From assembly GCA_033439795.1 (NCBI GenBank), contig JAUTDP010000002.1, positions 4,774,001 to 4,838,000 on the forward strand: DNA of 64,000 nt. Reading direction: 5' to 3'. Position 1 is the stretch's first letter, and every line of letters begins with the position of its first letter. The notes beneath the pieces were generated by a model that made no database searches, had not been told where the DNA came from, and saw only the letters and a list, made by a program, of their open reading frames with translations. This DNA comes from Sordaria brevicollis. Its lineage: Eukaryota; Ascomycota; Sordariomycetes; Sordariales; Sordariaceae. Positions 36,620 to 48,760 of this stretch are shown here, one piece after another. Made by a program: the position numbers and the translations under genes.

Positions 36620-38400
36620 TAGGTTTTTTTAATTCGTTAAATTAAATAGGGAGCCGCGCTTTATATTCTTCAATTAATTACCGGCTATTCTCTATAAGGC
36701 TTATTTTTCCAATTATATTATAAGGCTCCTAAATATTTAATTTATAATTATAACCTTTTTATTTTATTTTATAATCGATACGTAATCCGTTCTTTATTTA
36801 AACTATTTATTATTTTAATAATTATTCTACTTTATAAGAATAAAATTAATTACTATTTCCCTCGATAAATACGTAATCTAATTTATTATTCCCCTTTTTA
36901 TTAAATAAATTTTCGCTTTTAGAATATTCGCGAAGGTATATTAAAAAAATTATTTAATAAATCCTCTACGTTTTCGGTATATCGAATTCGTAAGTTAAAT
37001 TATTAATTTTACGTATTATTTTAAAAAGGCCGATTCTTTATTAACCGAATTTTCGTAAAAGTTCGCTTACGGGGTTATACCCTTTATAAAATCGAATTAT
37101 TACTTTATTTCCGATTTTAAAGGATAAAGGCCGGTATAATTTATTATATAGGAATTTATATTTTATGACGGCTTAATTTAAAGCGTCGCTAATTTTTTAA
37201 TTATATAATTTTTATATTATTTTAAAATTATAATTTTCCAAATTCTATAATTTAATAAAATTTAAAGTAATATTAAGTTTAAAATTAAATATTAATTCGT
37301 TCGGGATTAAATTTAGTAGAATAAATAAGGAATTATTTATATTATATTAAAACGTTAATAAAATATTAAATTAAAATATATTGAAATTTTTAACGGTATA
37401 ATATCTAATAGCGAATTTTACTTTTTAATTTCTCCTTTCGTTTTTTCTATTAATTTAAGAATATTATATTATAATATATATTAAGTTATAATTTAATTTA
37501 TCGAATATAATTTTTTAGGTTTCGAATAAGAATTTTAAATTTCGATTATTAATTATTACGCGGAATAAGCCCTAATCGTAAAATAATAATATCATTACGA
37601 ATTTTTCTACTTAATCCTTCGCTAAATAAATTATTTTCCTTAAAATTAAAATAACTTTCTTATTAAAAGCGTAAACGACTATTATAAACGAATCGAAATT
37701 CTCTCCTCCTTATATCATTAATACGTAGGGCTATTTAAATAAATCTATTATAAAATCGATATAAATTATATAATATAAAATTAGCTTAAGGATTATAAAT
37801 TAGAATTAATTAGGAATCGTTTTATAATTTATTTTTAATTCGTTATATTTAAAATAATAAGAAATATATATTTTAAATTAGCGCAATAATTATAGGATCG
37901 ATAAACCTTTTAATTCTTTTGCTATTCGGGACGGGCCGAAATAATATTTAATATTATAAGCTATTTTAAAAATCGATTTAAAATAATTATACGGTATATA
38001 TAATCGAATTGCGCTATTATATACTTTATAATATAGTAGATTATCCTTAAAAAATTAATATTTAAAATATCGGTCTTTAAGGAAATTATAATATACGCTC
38101 TTCTTAATATAGAATTTCAATTTTTCTATAATCCGGGAGTAGTAAACGTTTTCTATATAGCCTTTAATAAAATCCACTTTAATTTCGTCTATTATTTAAA
38201 TATAAATTAAATATACGGAATTTTTCTATATATCGTCCAATTCGCTAATTTTTAAATCGGGGTAGGGTACTTTAAATAATAGCCGGGATAAAGTATTTAA
38301 AATAACGTTAATCCTACTAAGGATATACCGTATATCGAAATCGAATTAAAATAAATAAATTAAAACTATAATTAATTTTAAATTAAATTTAATTAAATCT
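36620..38400 (-). pseudogene. Element C copy 1: integrase and chromodomain
   Basis: Same domains as copy 2 at 57,520-59,290, in a colinear position: H2C2 and core integrase segments, a GPF/Y-like module around 36,920-37,050, and a chromodomain at about 36,640-36,880 (the KGY.YE...EPYN region is readable near 36,715-36,790). TAA/TAG stops are dense, and copy 1 has lost more G on the plus strand than copy 2. Confidence 0.65.
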
Positions 38401-39600
38401 ACTATCTTTAAAATAATTTAGCGGATAATACTAATAATTATTTTATAATTAGTAAAAATAATTACTAATTTATAGTATAATTAAATAATTTACTTTATTA
38501 TTTTATAAATTTATACGAAATATATAATTTCGAATTTTATAAACCAATACTGCTTTTTAACGTTTGAAAACCGCTTACTATAAAATATAATCGGTTCAAC
38601 ATCCGTAATAAGGAAAAGTTTACCGTCCTAAGAATTATTTTTTAAATAGAAAATAATTAAACCGAAACCAAATTCGAATAATATATTAATTTTATAAAAC
38701 GTTTAACGGCCTAAATAATAATAGAAAAGGATTTACTCTTTATAAAATTAGCTTTATAAAATTTTAAAAGCTTTTTTCTCCTATTAGGTAAATTCAAAAA
38801 TAACCGTTTTTATAAATTTCTAATAGATAAATTAGCTTTTATTCTCTAATATCCTCTTTTCTATTTTAATTTATATTATAAGCGTAATTTTATAATCCTT
38901 AAATAATTTTATCTTCTAAATAAATTAGGGTATAAACTTCTTAAAAAAGTTATTAATACCGATATAACGTTTAAAATTAATTAAATTAATAAGTATTTTA
39001 ATATCCCGGATTGCGGTAATTTAATCTTCGATTATCGCTAAGCCGAATATTAATATTTTATAGCTTAAAAGACGAATTAATAAATAAATTACGAATAATT
39101 TCTTTACTATAATATTTAAATTAATTTTTTTAAATAGCTTTAAAATTATTTCGATATAAATAAAATATTCCTTAATTATAGTATTAAAAACGATAATATC
39201 GTTAATATAAATTATTATAAAAATTTAATAGGGGTAAAATCGCCTATCTATAAATTTTTAAACGTAAAATAATAAATTCTTATAATTTATTAAAGCGACG
39301 TTTAACCTTTTTAAACTTCTAAAGTTAATTAAAATTATTTTATTATAATAATAGGGATAAACGGGGAATTAATAAAAAAAAATTAAATTATCGAAAATAT
39401 TAATAAAGTATTTATTTTATATACGGGCGATAATAAAATTTTAAATCGGTAGAGGGTAGGAATCGTTAATAATAATTTTATTAATAGGCCGTTAATTAAT
39501 AACGACCCTCGCTTTATATTTACTATTTACCGTCTTTTAAATTATAAAATAAAAATATCCGAAAGGGGTAAAACGCTTTATTTATTTTAATTTTCTATCT
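38401..39600 (-). pseudogene. Element C copy 1: reverse transcriptase and RNase H
   Basis: RT starts near 39,577 with a PTPFGY..FVIWK-type block (PFGYFYFII here) and runs to lower coordinates. The YxDD box reads Tyr-Ile-Asn-Asp (plus-strand 39,198-39,209): the first catalytic Asp is changed, the second kept. A KSF..YP..LL segment and KRYI.INNFLKKF-like thumb residues follow near 39,080-38,940. RNase H is about 38,600-38,720. The RT wording (WKTVNG, DAASFFYQW-type block) differs from A, B and E. Confidence 0.75.
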
Positions 39601-40999
39601 TTGTATATTTTATTAAATATTTTATTTAAAACCTCTATATCCTTTAAATTAAATTAATATAAATAAAACGCGATCTTTTTATAATATTAACCGTCGATTA
39701 AATTAACGCGCAATATTTTATCCTCGTCGATAATAATAATATTAATACTATTATAAACGTAATATTTATTAATTATTACTTTAACTTTCTCGGTAAAAGC
39801 CGGGTCCTCTATATAAATCGTAACGTTGAAATTAAATTTAATTTTGGGAATATTCTCAATTTTACCGATTCTTAAGGACGGAATCTTAATTTAAATTTAT
39901 TTTATTAGGCGGAGCGAATCGTCCTCTATTAAAAATTTATCTTTAGGAATTAATTCGGTAACTTCCTCTACCGCCCTATTAATTTTTAAATCCAATATAA
40001 GGATTATTCTCTCTAATTCCTCTATATAATTAAATTCCTCTCTAATTTCCTTATTTACGACGGCTAATATAGCTTAAACCTAATCGAAAGAAATCGACTT
40101 ATACTTATTAAAATTAATATCCCAAATTATTCCGAATCGTTAATTTCTATAAAATTATATTGGGGTTAAATTCGGGTTTATTATTAAAATAAATTTAATT
40201 ATATTTACGTTGAAAATATAATTACGGATATATTTATTTTAAAATACGAATATAAAATCTTTTAATATATTAATTAATATAATAGTATTAAAATAAACGT
40301 AATTTACGGGTATTCGCATTTCGTAATATAATGGAATTACTACATTACAATTAATTATAATTTTACGGGTAATTAATTTCACTCTACTATAAATTTTAAT
40401 AATTATACTACAATACGAATCGACTTTTATTATATTAAATTTAGAATTAATTAAAACCGTATTCGGGATAGTCTAAAATATATTAAATAAAAATTTAACC
40501 GGGAATTTATTAATAATTTAAATTTTAATACGGAATTTAATTCGAATTACTTTACCGTTTATTATTTTTATTATAAATAAATCGAAATTTATTTACTATT
40601 TTAAAATTATATTACTTCCTATAATATTGAAATTCTTTTCGACTAAATTATTAAATTCGACGTTAATACTTCCTCGAAAAAAATCTCGGTTAATAAAAAT
40701 ATTAAAACAATTTATATTAATATAAATTATATATTCGAAACCGAATTCGGTAAATTAAATTATAATTTAAAAAAAAGTATATAACGTTCCTTCGATTTTA
40801 AGGGGTATCGGTTTAATATTAATTATAAAGAAATTAAAGTTAATTAACTTAAGGTTTATTACTATTATAACGGCGGCGTTTAATTAAATAAATTATAATT
40901 CTAGTTTAAAACTATAATAATTACTATTTAAAGCGTATTAGAATATATAATAACGAATTTTAAATCGCTAACGGTATTTCTTATACGTAATTCGTTTCA

Positions 41000-42146
41000 A
41001 ATTATTAGAAAGTACGAAGTAAATTAAAGATTAATTATATTTATTAATTATATAATAAAACGCGGACGTAGCGCCGGTATTAATAAATATAAAGGCCTCC
41101 TCCTCGCTAAAATTAAAATAATAATCGTATTCCTTAAAACTTTAAATATAAAATTAACGGATTTCCTTATTAAATTTATTACCTATATTAATAATAATTT
41201 TACGCTCTTTATTAACTAAAAAAATATCGTCGGAATAACGTACGCCGGATTTAACCTAATAGCAATAAAAGCGTTTATATAAGTAGCGAATCCAAAATAG
41301 CTTCCTATTTCCTTTTTTTTAAAATTTACCTTTATTACGGGCTTTTTAACGGTCGGACTTATTAGCGAAATTCTATTTCTATTTATTTTATTAATTAAAA
41401 CGGCGGCTTAAATTATAGAATAAATAATTTAAACCGCAATTATATATAATAGTATTTATAAAGGTTAAAGCGGTTTATCAATAATTCAATTCGGCTATAA
41501 TATAATAAGAGTTATTAATAAATAAATATTAAATCTTAAGGGCGGGTAAAACTAAACGAATATTTTTAAATAAAATAAATGTTTTTTTTAATTCGGCTTT
41601 TATAAAACGAATATTAAAATCGGTATTATAACCGCCGAAATTATTAATTAGGTTAAATTAATAACTTTCGGCTTTCTATTTAATATATTTAATAAAATTA
41701 TTAATTATTATATTATAAGACGGTTCCTAAATTAATTAATATAAATTAAAGTAAATAGCGAATTAAATACGGGAATTAATATTAAAAATATTATTATTTC
41801 TGAATTCGCGGCTCTAACGTAGGATTTAGAAAATTATAATACAAATCGGCTTATCAATAATACAATCCTTATACAAATATTTAATAAAATCGAATTTAAT
41901 TAAAATTTAACTTCTTATCGGCTTAAAACGGGCGATTAAAACAGCCTTCTAAATATCCAAATCGACCTTATAAGTTATTCGCTACTAAGGATTTAACTAA
42001 ATTATTTACTAAATTTTAATTACTCTATAGAATAATTCGTTAAAATTAAGGCGTAAATATTCGATATAGGCCGGGGTTATAACGTTTAATATAATAAATT
42101 CGAAGAATAAATAGACCGGTTTATAATAAATATCCTTTTTATATAT
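41000..42146 (-). pseudogene. Element C copy 1: gag C-terminus and aspartic protease
   Basis: The protease active site reads EEEAFIFINTGATSAF on the minus strand; the catalytic Asp codon became AAT (plus-strand 41,079-41,081). Upstream (higher coordinates) the gag end has a basic KRF(Y/C)...VKSGVRYSDD segment at about 41,230-41,290 that may be a degraded Cys/His motif. The frame is cut at 42,146. Between the protease and RT (39,600-41,000) the polyprotein linker continues with frequent stops. Confidence 0.65.
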
Positions 42147-43030
42147 TGAAATGGGGATAAAAAACAACCCCAAACAACCACTACCACCACAACAACTAGG
42201 AAAGGAGCTATATTAAAAACTTTTAATAAGATTAAAAGAGTAGAGAGGGGAGTAGATCTATAAGGGAAAAAGGAGTAATCTAATAGTAGGAACATTTTAT
42301 TCGATTTAATTATATCTTTTCTTTTACCTATTATAGAGGCAAAGTTAGGAAGTTTTAAAGACTTAATTAAGGAGTTGATTTTTACCAAATTAAAGAATAT
42401 TTTTATTTTAAAGATTAAATAAAATTTAATTATTATTCTAGTAAAAATTATTTAACTTTCTTTCTTTTCTTTCTAATTACCCTTTTCTCTTTTTATTCCT
42501 TTAGAGCTTTCTTTTTTTTTATATAAAAGTCCGAAATTTATTTTATAGTTTTCTTTTTTAATCTACTTAATATACTATTATTATACTTCCTTTAAATTAA
42601 TTTATTATAATATATCTTTGTCCTATACTTCTTTTTTTAGATTATAATTAGGGAAAATCCTTGGAAGAATTCCTCTAGAATGAAAAATTACGAAAAATTT
42701 TCGAAAAAATTCGGAAAAAAATCTATTATTTAATTATATACCCTTATATTTATTTATCCGCCCTATTTTAAATTTCCCTTTAAATTTATTTACTAATTTT
42801 ATAAAATTAGATTTATTAATAATTATTTTAATTCTTCCTAGCCGACCTCTTCCTTTTTTGCCTTTTTAATTTCTTAAACTCTCTTTCTCTTCTCTTTCTT
42901 TTTTTTTAAATTAATTTGCGTTTTATTTTTTGTTTACTTTCTTTTTGACCAATCTTTTTTTTATTTTAGGCTATTAGTATAATAATATATCCTATATTTT
43001 GAATATAATTTATAAATATAATATATCAGA
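42147..43030 (+). repeat. LTR- or promoter-like start of unit F
   Basis: Begins TGAAATGGGG exactly where element C copy 1 is cut. The first 270 bp retain CpA (ACAACCCC, CCACTACCACCACAACAAC type), unlike the neighbours. A TATATAAAAG box near 42,521 and long CT-rich tracts (42,460-42,520 and 42,890-42,960) follow, as in fungal LTR or pol II promoters. A closely spaced set of GAAAAATT/TTTTCGAAAA words lies at 42,680-42,720. No second copy of this sequence was seen in the window, so LTR status is unproven. Confidence 0.35.
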
Positions 43031-44840
43031 ATAATATTAGAGTATATTTGGTATTGAAAATTATATTACTAAGTTTTCGAAATTTATCGGTAAGTGGGAA
43101 TTAATTATTTATATTAAATTTATTAAATAAAATAAAATTATTAATTATAACGATTTTTCTTCCTTTATAATTATTAATATTAATTATTAATACCTATTAT
43201 TCTTTTATACGTTTCCTTTTCGCTTTAAGAATTAGCGGTAATAATTATTTCTTTTTAATAAGAAACGTTAAAATATTATTACAATTTCTTTTTAATTATA
43301 TATTAATAATTATTAAAGAAATATTATTAATAAGATTATTATTAAGTAGGGTAATTTTAATTCTAAGGAGGGATTAGATAATAGGTTTTTATTTAAGAGG
43401 ATAGGGAAAATAAGGGAAATTAATAAATTCTTATATTAATTAGTATTTAATTATTTTAATAAGGTAATATTCGTTTGGATAATTTCTTTAATATATTAAA
43501 TTCGTAAAGAATTTGGGCTGGGGATTAAAGTTTTCTTTTCCGCTTTTCCTCTTTACGACTATATAAATTAATTATTTTTAATTTTTCGAAAATAAATTCT
43601 TTTTTATTTATTATATTAAAAGGGCGTTATATATTACTCTTATTTATTACTAAATTATAGTATTTTTAAACTATTTTATATTGGGGATTTAATTATATTT
43701 TTATTAATATTTATTTTATTCCTAAAATTTAATTATTATAAACCTTTAAAGTAATTTATTAATGGGTTTTTTTCGACGTTTTATTTCGATAAAGAAAATT
43801 CGGACTGTTTTTAAAATTTAAAGGTTATAAATTTAAATTTTTTATTATATTAAAAATATTATATTGAATTACTTTTAATTATTAGAAATATTAGGGATTC
43901 GATTTCCTATTAATATTAGAAAAATATAGTTTTTAATTGCGAATATTCTATAAATTTTTATAATTTTCCGTTCGCGTTACTAATTATAGAAATTATTATA
44001 AAGAAATTAAAACGTTTCTCTTTAATTAAAGATTGTAAGAATGAAGTAATTATTAATTATAATAGGGAAGTATTAATATCGAATTAATTCTAAATTATTT
44101 TGAATATTAATATTTTTAATATAAAGTTTATTACGTTTAATAATAATAGTTGGGTTTATTAAAGTATAAATTTAATCGTTATATTTTTATAATATTTAAT
44201 ATAAATTAGTATAAATTATTTTTCCTTCTTATTAACTTTTAATATTCGTTAGGTATTATATATTAATTAATTTTAATATTATTATATTTTAGGATATAAT
44301 TGGGGTTAATTATTTATTAAATTATTTTAAAATAGGAGGAATAATTATATAGCGGAGTATAATTTTAATTATTTATTTATTATTATCGGGCTCTTTAGTA
44401 ATTAAATAGGTTGGATTTTTATTAAGGATAATATTTTATTATTAATTAATTTTAGGGTATTTCTAATTTTAAAACTTATTATAATAGATTAGATTATTTT
44501 TAATACGAGGGGGATAAATTTCTTTAGTAATTATATTACCGAATTAGGGCTAAATTTTATTCTTTTAATTTTAGTACTAAATAATTTTAAAGACCGCGGG
44601 AGGGTAATTATTCGGTATTCTTATAGTAGAGATCGGGGGTAAATTATTATAATTAAGGTTGGAGGAATTTATATTAATTAATATTTTAATTAATAATAAA
44701 GTTTTAAAGGATAGAAGGTTTAATATAAAAGGGTTTTTAATAGGTAATAATAATATAAATTTATAAAAGGGCTTTTAATATATAAGAGGAAAAAAAAGAA
44801 AGAAAGGAAGGGTTATAAATAAAGGGTTTTTATACCCGTT
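43031..44840 (+). pseudogene. Unit F: long unrecognised plus-strand frame
   Basis: About 600 codons in one plus-strand frame with only TAA/TAG stops, from IENYITKFSKFIGKWEL (about 43,054-43,104) to KKKKERKGYK (about 44,790-44,820). Other readable segments are DKENSDCF (about 43,787), NNNSWVYQ-like (44,140) and RDRGQIIII-like (44,627). The CT-rich, TATA-bearing DNA upstream suggests this is the first gene of unit F, for example a gag, but there is no zinc knuckle or known domain. Confidence that it is coding is moderate; the family is unknown. Confidence 0.35.
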
Positions 44841-46300
44841 TTGTAAATTATTTACGAAATTGAAAAATTATAAATTCTTCCCTTTTTTTTAATTTCTTTT
44901 CGTAAGTTACTTATAATATTTTAAATTTATTCCTTTTAATTTCTATTTATTTTATTTATATTTAAAGTTTTAAGCAGTAGAGTAGGTAAATTTTATTTAA
45001 TTTCCTTTAGTATAATTTTTTAACTTTTCGGTATAGTCGAAAGTTTTAATCCGTAATCGAATTTTAGGATTAAAATACTTTTTTTATTATTTTTAGTAAG
45101 AAAGTACTTTAAAACGGCGTTTGTAACCCTTTTTATAATTAATTAAAATTTTAAAACTTTACGAAATTATTTTAAATAAACGGATATTATTTTTTTTATC
45201 CGGTTTAAAGGCTTTTTATAATTATAGGGTATATAATATAAATAATTTTAAAAGGATAATTTCTATTAGTTTTTTTCTTCGAGGATTATTTACTAAAAAG
45301 GTATAAGAAAGGTACGTTTCTATTTATAATTATTCTTCGTTTTTCCTTTTAATAATTTTTTCCTTTTAAATATAATAAAGTATTAATAATAATAATAAAA
45401 GTAAAACTATTAAATAAAAATTCTTTGTAATAAATTAATATAATATCTTCTTCTAATTTTAATACCGGTTTCTTTCCTTTTACGAATAACCCTTTATTTT
45501 ACTTCCTTTAGAAGGAAATCCTTATTAAGGAATTTATTATATTTAGTTAATTCAATTTGAATATTAACGCTTTTACTTTATTTACTAAAAAACGTATCGC
45601 TATTATTAATTACAATTCTCTTCGGCCGTATTTTAGCCTTAATATTTTAGAAATAATACGTTAAATTAATTTTCGTTTTAATAATAAAAAGTAGATTTTT
45701 TTTAAAATTTATATTAACCTTCTATATCGACTTTCACTTCCTCCTAATACCCTTTAAAGTATTATTTAAGATAGTTATTTTCGGTTATTTAATATTATTA
45801 TAAATATTTATCCGATTAATAAACCCATTATTATTAATTAATTATATATAAAATAGTATATTAATAATAATAAATTATTAATAATTATAATTATATTTTT
45901 TAATTTGCCTATTATATATCGATTGGCTTTAGAGTAGATATTTAATTCGCTTTGTAATTTATTTAATCATTATATTTTTATTAAGAAAAAAGGAATTTAA
46001 TTATAAGGTTATTATTTTATTTATATAAAGGTAAAGAAAGAGCAGATCCTTAGGTTAATAATTTAATTATTTAATAACGAATAAATATTCTTTTATTCTC
46101 TATTAATATCCCTCTATTAATTATTATTTTTTCTTTTAAAAATAGGATTATTTATTCGTATTACGTTAACCGATTCCGAAAAACGTATATATTAATATAT
46201 ATTATTAATTAATAATAGGAATATATTTTTATTTAGGTTCCTTTTATCGGTTATAAATCTTTGGGTAGGGATATTAAGGAGGGGATTTATAATAATTATA
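44841..46300. other. Unit F interior, no recognised domain
   Basis: AT-rich, T-rich on the plus strand. A plus-strand frame can be read through if TAA/TAG are taken as Gln/Trp codons, but no motif supports it. It may link the frames at 43,031-44,840 and 46,301-46,900. Confidence 0.4.
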
Positions 46301-46900
46301 TTTAATATAATAAGACGGCTTTAGATTATTCGGTATTTATTGAATTTTTAAGTAGTTTTAAATTTATTAAGAAATACCCGATCGAAGGTCTTAATCCCGA
46401 ATTTATTAAAATTTTAAAGTCCAATTAAGTTAAATATTTTATTTAAAGCCGTAATATTAATTACGTCCGTTCAATATTAATCGATAATATTTTTCTTTAT
46501 TATTAAATTATTAATAAAAAACCCGTTCCTATTAATTATAAATAGTAATTAGAATATATACGTTAGGAATCCGAAATTTTAGGGTTGAAAGGAAAAAGTA
46601 TTATAATTTATAATAATTGCGATATATTTAAACGGTTATTAATAATAATAGAGATTAATAATAAGGATAAAGAAATAATCGATATTAATAATAACGATTT
46701 GAATTCCTTTAGCGAGGAATCTATTACCGGCGAAGATAATAATAGTAAAAACGAAGATAATAATAAAGAAAATAAAAAAGATAACGAAAATAACGAAAAT
46801 AATAACGAAAATAATAAAAATAATAAGGAGGAGGATAATAAAAATAATGAGGAAGATTTTAATTAGGAGTATAAAATTTTAATTAATTTCGAAGGTTTTT
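46301..46900 (+). pseudogene. Unit F: frame ending in a long acidic/Asn tail
   Basis: The plus-strand frame contains ALDYSVFIEFLSSFKFIKKY (46,317-46,376) and SIIIYNNCDIFKRL (46,597-46,638). It ends in a low-complexity Asp/Asn/Glu/Lys tail (46,735-46,864; units such as NENNENNNENN). The last 93 codons (46,585-46,866) are stop-free. In RIP-mutated DNA, Asn codons (AAT/AAC) often derive from Asp (GAT/GAC), so the original tail was probably strongly acidic. No family is recognised. Confidence 0.35.
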
Positions 46901-47320
46901 CTAATAATAAATAGGGGTTTTATTAAAAATTATTATTAATATTTATACTATAGAAAAATAAATTTATATTTTACGGTTTTTTAAAATTTTTTATATTTTT
47001 ATTTATATAAGTATTAATTTCCGAAAAAAAATTGCGAAAAATTTAATTAAGTAAAGGGGGTTAATAGGGTTTTTAGGAATATAATTAGAGGGAATAAGGA
47101 AAATAGATATAAAGTATAAGGTTTTATATATTATATATATTTCCCTTCGAAATTAATAAAAGTTTTCACGAATTAATTTCGTATAAAAATAAAATAATAA
47201 CGAATAATAATAAAAAGTAACGAAATAAATATTAAGGAATATATTTATTCTAATTTCGGAGGTTAATTTAAATTTAAATTTGGGCGTAATATTAATTTCG
47301 TTTTTAATTCGGGTTTTAAT
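46901..47320. other. Boundary zone between units F and E
   Basis: AT-rich, no open frame. Contains a CCGAAAAAAAATTGCG stretch near 47,024 and a purine-rich tract (gtaaaggggg, about 47,052). The 3' LTR of minus-strand element E should lie here but could not be delimited. Confidence 0.4.
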
Positions 47321-48760
47321 TTAAATTTTAATTCGATTTCGTTTTTATTAAAGTAATATTAAGGGCCTTCGGGTTTAATAGATTCTAATTTAATAATAAA
47401 TTTTTAATTTCGTTCGCGTTTTTTTTTAATATTTTAGTAGGTCTAAATTTATTTTATTTTTAATCTTCGCGTTTATTTTTATATAGAGAATAAATATTCG
47501 TTAATTTAAATTTCTTTAAGGATTTATAAACTATTAATAATATTAAAATTATTGAATTTTTTATATTTTTTATTAGGATTAAGGAGTATACCATCTTGGT
47601 AAATAAACTTTTTAATATTTTTAAAAGAAATTGGCCTTTTAAAACGAAGTCCGTTTAATTACGTATAATAATAAATATTCTTATTTATAATATTAATAAT
47701 TTTATAAAGATTTTTTTATTTATAGTTTAGTTTTTTAATAGTATTTATATCGATTCTCCGAATACTATTATAAATAAGGATAAGATTTCTAATATTAATA
47801 ATAACGTTTTTCGGTCTTATTTTGTAGAAATTAACGGAATTTCTTCGTACGGTAATTTTTTTCTTAATATTAGTAACCTTTTTGGCCGCTTATTAAAAAT
47901 AATATTTAATATTATAATATATTTAAGCGACGGCGGTAATTAATTTATTTATTATATATTTCTCTAAATACTTTTTTTATTCGATTAGTTTTTAAAATAG
48001 ATAATCGAATTTAATAGGAGTAATAGGATTGTAATTATAAGTTAATTAAAAGGGAGTAAATTTATAATTATTATAAATAGTAGTACGATTAATAAAAAGG
48101 ATATAAGGGAGTAAATCCTTTTATCCTTTATTAATTCCTTTTATTAATTTAATTAGTATTATAGTAATTATTAAATGCCTTTATTCGTTAATTCTATTAA
48201 TTTGGTAGTTATAAAGCGCTATTCGTATTAATGGGATTTAAAAGTTATTAAATATTTCGGTGAATTCTTTTTAAAATTCGGAATTATTATTAATAAAAAT
48301 ATTAAAAAGATATCCCCAATATAAAAATACTTCCCGGAGGAAAATAGTAATATATTTCGACGTTAGTATTAGAAGAATTTTTATTTTTATATAATTCGTT
48401 AAATTATTTTTGGCTTTAATTAATATTTATTATCTTTTTTTTCCGCTTAATAAATATTAGACGTTTAAAGTCTATTGGTTAAAAGGTTAAAGAATTAGAA
48501 ATAATTATTTATATTTATCTTTATAATATTTAGGAGCGTATATTTAATAAGTAGTATAGTTATGGATTATATCTTCGATTTGAATATATATCCTATATTA
48601 ATAATAATATTTAATAATCCGTTTGTAAATTCCTTCTTTTCTTCGATAGCCGGCTTCGTTATAATAATATTATATAATTAATTCTTATTGCGTTTTATTA
48701 TTAATTAAAAGACGAGGGTAAATACGTTTGTAAATTATTTGTAATTAAAGTTTTCGATAA
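47321..48760 (-). pseudogene. Element E integrase region and pol C-terminus
   Basis: After RNase H, a YNEAGYRRKEGIYKRI segment (48,600-48,680) matches the GHRG..GTY.RI integrase zinc-domain entry of this lineage, followed by a YYWIGY block. The core is too damaged to place the DDE residues. The C-terminal part reads NGLRFKRPISFKNIKKFIY (about 47,600-47,660), then D/N-P-rich residues, ending near 47,330 with LNLNQPPKLEQ-like residues. Gaps in the reading may reflect frameshifts. Confidence 0.5.

Larger units (their letters stand above)
33822..42146 (-). mobile_element. Ty3/gypsy element C, copy 1 (truncated)
   Basis: Minus-strand element with gag C-terminus, protease, RT, RNase H, integrase, chromodomain and an extra 3' frame. 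It is colinear with 54,717-63,040 with only about 2 bp of length drift over 8.3 kb, so homologous sites lie about 20,893-20,895 bp apart. Homology stops at 42,146, where the unrelated sequence TGAAATGGGG begins, so the gag N-terminus and 5' LTR are missing. Relative to copy 2 many plus-strand G are A here, while C is often kept, a strand-biased RIP pattern. Confidence 0.8.

Noticed and set aside
42086..42388. 100-codon minus-strand frame with a poly-Val run
   Set aside because: It crosses the break between element C copy 1 and unit F, and the Val run is the reverse reading of an ACC/ACA repeat.
46585..46866. Stop-free acidic frame considered as an intact host gene
   Set aside because: The upstream continuation of the same frame is full of TAA/TAG and the stretch is low-complexity, so it is treated as part of a degraded repeat unit.
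42680..47045. Possible inverted termini of unit F (GAAAAATT/TTTTCGAAAA words near 42,690 and 47,030)
   Set aside because: The similarity is confined to A/T homopolymers and CGAAA words expected by chance in this composition.
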